From JBQLZO01 sp052168315 (GTDB lineage Bacteria; Planctomycetota; Phycisphaerae; Phycisphaerales; UBA1924): 15,732 nucleotides of DNA. Position 1 is the first letter of the stretch. Each line of letters begins with the position of its first letter. The stretch is taken from positions 1-15,732 of the forward strand of contig JBQLZO010000011.1 of the NCBI GenBank assembly GCA_052168315.1. Direction: 5' to 3'. Below are positions 13,001-15,732 of the stretch, in pieces. Made by a program: the position numbers and the translations under genes. A model generated the notes under the pieces. The model searched no databases, had not been told where the DNA came from, and worked only from the letters and a program-made list of their open reading frames with translations.

Positions 13001-15732
13001 GGCGGGCTCGCTGGGCGGGCAGGGCGAGGCCGGGCGGGCGCGGATCCCGATCGTGATCGAGTCGGAGCCGCGGAGCAACACGCTGCTGGTGGCCGGCGAT
13101 GAGACGACGCACGCGCGGGTGTCGGCGGTGCTGGAGGACCTGGCGGCGGTGCCGATCGAGCGCGAGCTGCGGATCGTGCGGATCGCGAACGCGGATCCGG
13201 AGTCGGTGGCGACGCGCGCGAGCGGGATCTACGCGCAGCAGACGGCCGATGTGCCCGATGCGCCGGCGGTGGATGTGACGGTGGACGAGTCGAGTTCCTC
13301 GCTGCTGATCGTGGCCGAGGATGAGGGGATGGCGCGGTACCTGCGGATTCTGGATGAGCTGCAGGAGCAGGCCGGCCCGCCGCGCGAGCTGCGTCTGGTG
13401 GAGCTGCAGCACATCGGCTCGGAGCAGGCGATCGCGTTCCTTGAGGGGCTGATGGAGACCGCGCGTCCGTTCGCGCAGACCGGCGCGGTGGACCCGGTGT
13501 TCGAGCCGGTGGGCGCTTCGAACTCGCTGCTGGTGGCAGCGCAGCCATCGCAGCACGAGATCGTGCGCTCGCTGATCGCCTCCATCGATGTTCCCGAGGG
13601 CGCGCAGGCGGGGCCGCTGCGGATCCTGCGGCTGCGCACGGCCGAGGCGAACAACATCGCGCAGGTGCTCACGCAGGCGTACTCGGCGCGCGCGCCCGAG
13701 GAGCGTGTGGCCAAGCCGGTGTCGATCCGGGCCGATGCGGGGACGAACACGCTGATCGTGTCGGCGCACCCGGACATGCTCGATGAGGTCGAGCGCGTGG
13801 TGTCGGACCTGAACGCGGCGGACTCGTACGACGCGGAGGGCCGGGAGATCCGGATCTTTCCGCTGAAGGTGGCGCGCGCGGAAGAACTGGCGCAGACGAT
13901 CGACCAGATGTACCCGGAGCCGCCGATCCCGGTCGATGCGCGGGGCAGGCCGATGCCGTGGCTGCGCGAGCGCCGGGAGGTGGTGGTGCGGGGCGATGCG
14001 CAGACGAACGCGCTGATCGTGGATGCGCCGGCGCGCCGGATGCCGGGGTTCGAGCAATTGGTCGAGCAGCTCGATCGGGCCGAGGCGCCGGCGGAGATGG
14101 CGATCGAGACCTTCCGGATCCAGCGCGCGGATGTGTCGGCGGTGGCATCGACGCTGACGCGGCTGGCCGATTCGGGCGGGATCGATCTTGGCCCGGCGGC
14201 CAACGCGCGGAGCGCGCGGGTGCTGATCGAGGCCGAGCCGCGTTCGCGGTCGATCGTGGTGTCGGCGCCGCCGGCGGCGATGCCGCAGATCCGCGGGATC
14301 GTGGAGGATCTCGATGGGGCATCCGAGCTTCCGGGGACGCAGCTGCTGTTCCTTTCGCTGCAGAACGCGCGGGCCGAGCGGGTGCGCCCGGTGGTCGAGC
14401 GGATGCTGATGACGCGGGCGCGGTCGGTGCTGGAGGGGATCCCCGCGGACCAGGCGTCGGAACTGCTGCAGGTGTCGGCCGACGGTGGGACCAACGCGCT
14501 GATCCTGACGGTGCCGCAGGAGCTGGTCGACACCGCGCGGGAGCTGGTGGGGCAACTGGACACGAACGCGACGGCGGCGGGGCGCGATATCGTGCGGATC
14601 GTGCCGCTGGTGTTCGCGGATCCGGCCGCGACGGCGCGGGCGCTGCAGGGCACGCTGGGCAGCGCGGACTTGCCATCCGGGCTGAGCGGCGCGGAGGCGC
14701 TGCGGGTCACGGCGGCCGAAGGATCCGCGGCGCTGGTGATCTCGGGCACGCGGCTGGATGTGGAGTTCGTGTCCGGGCTGATCGAGGAGCTGGACCGCGC
14801 GCCGGCGACGCAGACGGTGGGGGTGAAGACGATCTACCTGCGGCACGCGCGGGCGGAGTCGGTGGCGCCGCTGGTCGAGCAATTGATCCAGACGGAGCGG
14901 ATGAACGAGTGGATGCGGTACGACCTGCGGATGCGGGGTCGCGATGTGGATGAGAGCGCACCGGTGCGGGTGGTGGCCGAGGAGCGGCTGAACGCGGTGG
15001 TGATCACCGCGCCGCGGGAGCTGCTGACGGTCGCGGAGGAGATCGTGACGCAGCTGGACGCCGAGCGGGCCGAGTCCGCGAGCGACCCGGTGTCGGTGCG
15101 GGTGTTCCGGATGGTCAACGGCGACGCGTCGGAGGTCTCGCAGACGCTGGAGGCGCTGTTCGTCGAGGATGCGGATCCGGAGGAGCGGGCGCCGGTGATC
15201 CGCGTGGACCGTGGCGCGAACGCGCTGGTGGTGCGGGGCTCGGAGGCGCAGCTCGCCGAGGCCGAGGGCCTGATCGGTGAGCTGGACCGCGCCTCGGTGG
15301 GCGGCGCAGCGCGGATGCGGTTCGTGCCGCTGGACCGTTCGCGGGTCGAGGCTGCGATGATGGCCGAGACGGTGCGCCGGATGCTGGGGAGCGAGGGCGG
15401 CGTGCGGGTGGAGGTGATCTCGGCCGAGGATCTGCTGCGGGGCTCGGAGGTCGAGACGGAAGATGCGGATGGCGAGGGTGCGGGTGAGGGGGCCGGCGAG
15501 GGGTCATCGCCGAGCGGTGGCGTGATGGGCGGGGATGCGCTGGACGGTCTGCTGGCCCCGGCGCCGATGGAGATGGATGCGTTCGGCGTGCCGAGCGAGG
15601 CGGAGCTTGCGCGGCGCCGGATCCTGCTTCCGAAGCGTCAGCGTTTCCTGCTGAACTTCGTGCAGACGGTGCTGGCGATGCCGGCGCAGGATGGCGGGGC
15701 TGATGAGGTTGCCGGGGGGGGAATTGAGGGGG
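10038..15732 (+). CDS. gspD: Giant secretin GspD/PilQ-type, many N domains (3' end outside window)
   Basis: The frame from ATG 10038 stays open for about 1,898 codons to the window edge, so the gene is partial. A signal peptide (basic start, hydrophobic 19-40, cleavage near Ala-Arg-Ala44) and a Gly/Asp-rich linker (48-93) precede an N0/STN-like domain (about 96-176, starting RLRFTFQDAPASMVLNIFAE). From about residue 196, roughly 20 secretin-N modules of 70-90 residues follow. Each has a beta start (L-x-x-(F/V)-P-L), a helix, a strand of the type NALIVDAP and a helix ending in LD. A Gly/Glu/Ser-rich stretch (about 1805-1835) then precedes an unassigned end. The membrane channel domain is not reached; GspD identity rests on N0, the N modules and the T2SS context. 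Standard GspD is about 650-700 residues with N0 plus three N domains. GAGGAAGGA at 10025-10033 supports the start. An unrelated repeat protein is less likely given the N0 domain and neighbours. Confidence 0.85.
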   Translation, partial: MRRRTEAAVVVGRVGAPHGSVVALSMVLAAGGLVWIGGAGVARAWGQDGAGGADGGAGADAPVAESVEGGEAGDGIGAGGGEGVTGDTGGDRGGERRLRFTFQDAPASMVLNIFAEESGVPVIQEAELPEGWTITFISAESYELSEALRILNTILQTRGLMLRRDSEFLYLQKLENMKAEAVPTFPGGEIPGGVTDDQVISLVIPLNNAVSTQIAEQLAPLVAEYGGIVPLASQNAVIVTETASQCRRIAAIIRSVDERPAYEEAVRVFPLEHIRAAEAIATLEVLVQQREKTIIIDQKGNRQVVDDQTRAGLKLQPDERNNAIIGVGPDGRLQTVADIIELIDTPEGAGIGGAGQELATFTLRTITAAQGKETLDGLFGALPEDRRPRVIPLPEVNKVSVVGSARAIVQASALLAEVDGGLGAGEGLDGRIESRAATIELEHVDAPGALRSLEPLLTARLSRLVRLAGSPDGRAVVVVGSGSDVESVRALLGAIDRPAGVAREARLLTLDGSTTREAIERALELHRATGDGREPALEVVFNDEDSTAALLGTRGAIDRFNRLLGEARSAVRVRTESRTFALSTARAEELARRLRALAGPMLAPDDGSEYIAPTIEPLAELESVLVRATPEQMPVIEELVSTLDRADPGDVRVSVVRLRASDPEGVIERARELYELGLAGVEEGAAAEVRASLDPASGSVVVSGRASAVARFSEALSEAQRLLPPARTTRLVDVEFVDPESLVVEVRALIEAMPAEDPGRTMEPPTLEAMPSASAILVTGEEAQHALVREAIRRLDTLEPAAMPPLRLLQVRFADVNAVASMLSRQYAQRPALERRERPVEITADAATGTLIVSADGELFDEIERFVSQLNTRPDEAERKTEIFPLNLARAEDLARAMNALYPEPPIPVDRFGRPMPWLREPREVNVSAEPASNALIVDAPAERMPAFQELVERLDRVELPPEAELRTYPVGRANLEAVSRTLNALARAGSLGGQGEAGRARIPIVIESEPRSNTLLVAGDETTHARVSAVLEDLAAVPIERELRIVRIANADPESVATRASGIYAQQTADVPDAPAVDVTVDESSSSLLIVAEDEGMARYLRILDELQEQAGPPRELRLVELQHIGSEQAIAFLEGLMETARPFAQTGAVDPVFEPVGASNSLLVAAQPSQHEIVRSLIASIDVPEGAQAGPLRILRLRTAEANNIAQVLTQAYSARAPEERVAKPVSIRADAGTNTLIVSAHPDMLDEVERVVSDLNAADSYDAEGREIRIFPLKVARAEELAQTIDQMYPEPPIPVDARGRPMPWLRERREVVVRGDAQTNALIVDAPARRMPGFEQLVEQLDRAEAPAEMAIETFRIQRADVSAVASTLTRLADSGGIDLGPAANARSARVLIEAEPRSRSIVVSAPPAAMPQIRGIVEDLDGASELPGTQLLFLSLQNARAERVRPVVERMLMTRARSVLEGIPADQASELLQVSADGGTNALILTVPQELVDTARELVGQLDTNATAAGRDIVRIVPLVFADPAATARALQGTLGSADLPSGLSGAEALRVTAAEGSAALVISGTRLDVEFVSGLIEELDRAPATQTVGVKTIYLRHARAESVAPLVEQLIQTERMNEWMRYDLRMRGRDVDESAPVRVVAEERLNAVVITAPRELLTVAEEIVTQLDAERAESASDPVSVRVFRMVNGDASEVSQTLEALFVEDADPEERAPVIRVDRGANALVVRGSEAQLAEAEGLIGELDRASVGGAARMRFVPLDRSRVEAAMMAETVRRMLGSEGGVRVEVISAEDLLRGSEVETEDADGEGAGEGAGEGSSPSGGVMGGDALDGLLAPAPMEMDAFGVPSEAELARRRILLPKRQRFLLNFVQTVLAMPAQDGGADEVAGGGIEG
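12222..13388 (+). repeat. Five-module block, copy A, in gspD
   Basis: Five consecutive N modules (starts 12222, 12450, 12678, 12933, 13167) pair one-to-one with the next five. The third module carries a long loop, YPEPPIPV at 12741-12764 then GRPMPWLRE, unlike ordinary N modules. Matches to copy B are clear in protein and include identical DNA words of about 20 bases, for example around 12741 and 12838. Confidence 0.75.
13389..14585 (+). repeat. Five-module block, copy B, in gspD
   Basis: Module starts are 13389, 13617, 13848, 14100 and 14340, offset from copy A by 1167, 1167, 1170, 1167 and 1173 bases. The loop YPEPPIPV recurs at 13911-13934, again followed by GRPMPWLRE. The second modules (LIVSADGELFDEIERFVSQLN against LIVSAHPDMLDEVERVVSDLN by position) and the EAEPRS or ESEPRS turn of the fourth also pair. 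A five-domain duplication inside one gene is the simplest explanation. Confidence 0.75.

Larger units (their letters stand above)
10623..15305 (+). repeat. Array of about 20 secretin N-type modules within gspD
   Basis: Approximate module starts, read from the translated frame, are 10623, 10833, 11103, 11328, 11538, 11751, 11991, 12222, 12450, 12678, 12933, 13167, 13389, 13617, 13848, 14100, 14340, 14586, 14817 and 15090, with a degenerate unit from 15306. The most constant element is the strand and helix before the boundary, for example SNALIVDAP followed by FQELVERLDR. Early modules (to about 12220) are more divergent than those from 12222 to 15305. Boundaries are good to about 5-10 residues, and a few early modules could be split differently. 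Confidence 0.75.

Noticed and set aside
12678..13960. Assembly duplication artefact in the secretin
   Set aside because: The two copies differ at many positions throughout, including synonymous and amino-acid changes, so they are diverged real copies rather than a collapsed or repeated read.
12222..14585. CRISPR or DNA-level tandem repeat
   Set aside because: Similarity is at the protein level over units of about 230-250 bases and blocks of about 1,170 bases inside one open frame. There are no short identical repeats with unique spacers.

Overview
The window is very GC-rich (by eye above 70%), and every supported gene reads on the + strand. Proteins are rich in Ala, Gly and Val, with acidic or Gly-rich linkers, many GAT (Asp) codons and G/C third positions. 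This style, together with fused and enlarged type II secretion (T2SS) proteins, suggests a planctomycete, most likely of the Phycisphaerae. That assignment is an inference, since there is no rRNA or other marker in the window.

Layout: (1) Positions 1-154 are non-coding and begin with a very G-rich run. (2) 155-955 encodes a Cys-type glutathione peroxidase family protein with an export-type N-terminus. (3) 1032-6808 is a T2SS cluster in the classical order gspF-G-H-I-J-K. From gspH onward the genes overlap or nearly touch (TGATG or ATGA junctions), so they are probably translationally coupled. (4) 6855-9700 holds two inner-membrane assembly genes. The first is a GspL-type protein (PilM-like actin fold plus PilN-like membrane part). 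The second has a GspM/PilO-like half joined by a Pro-rich linker to a GspC/PilP-like domain. (5) 9701-10037 is the longest gene-free stretch, with a hairpin and a candidate promoter. (6) From 10038 to the window end runs one uninterrupted frame of about 1,898 codons. It encodes a signal peptide, an N0-like domain and then about 20 consecutive secretin N-type modules, and it is still open at the last base. It is read as a giant GspD/PilQ-type secretin whose outer-membrane channel domain lies beyond the window.

How the genes work together: GspG (major) and GspH-K (minor) pseudopilins are cleaved by a prepilin peptidase and assembled into a periplasmic pseudopilus on GspF. GspL and the GspM/C fusion tie the platform to the secretin. 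The ATPase GspE and the prepilin peptidase GspO are not in the window. The second half (L = M+N, M/C = O+P, D = Q) reproduces the pilM-N-O-P-Q order of type IV pili in three fused genes, attached to a T2SS-type F-K half.

The most unusual item is the secretin. Typical GspD has N0 plus three N domains, whereas this one has around 20. They include a clear five-module block duplicated with a period of about 1,170 bases. A long periplasmic column of this kind would fit a cell envelope with a wide periplasm, as in planctomycetes, but that is inference.
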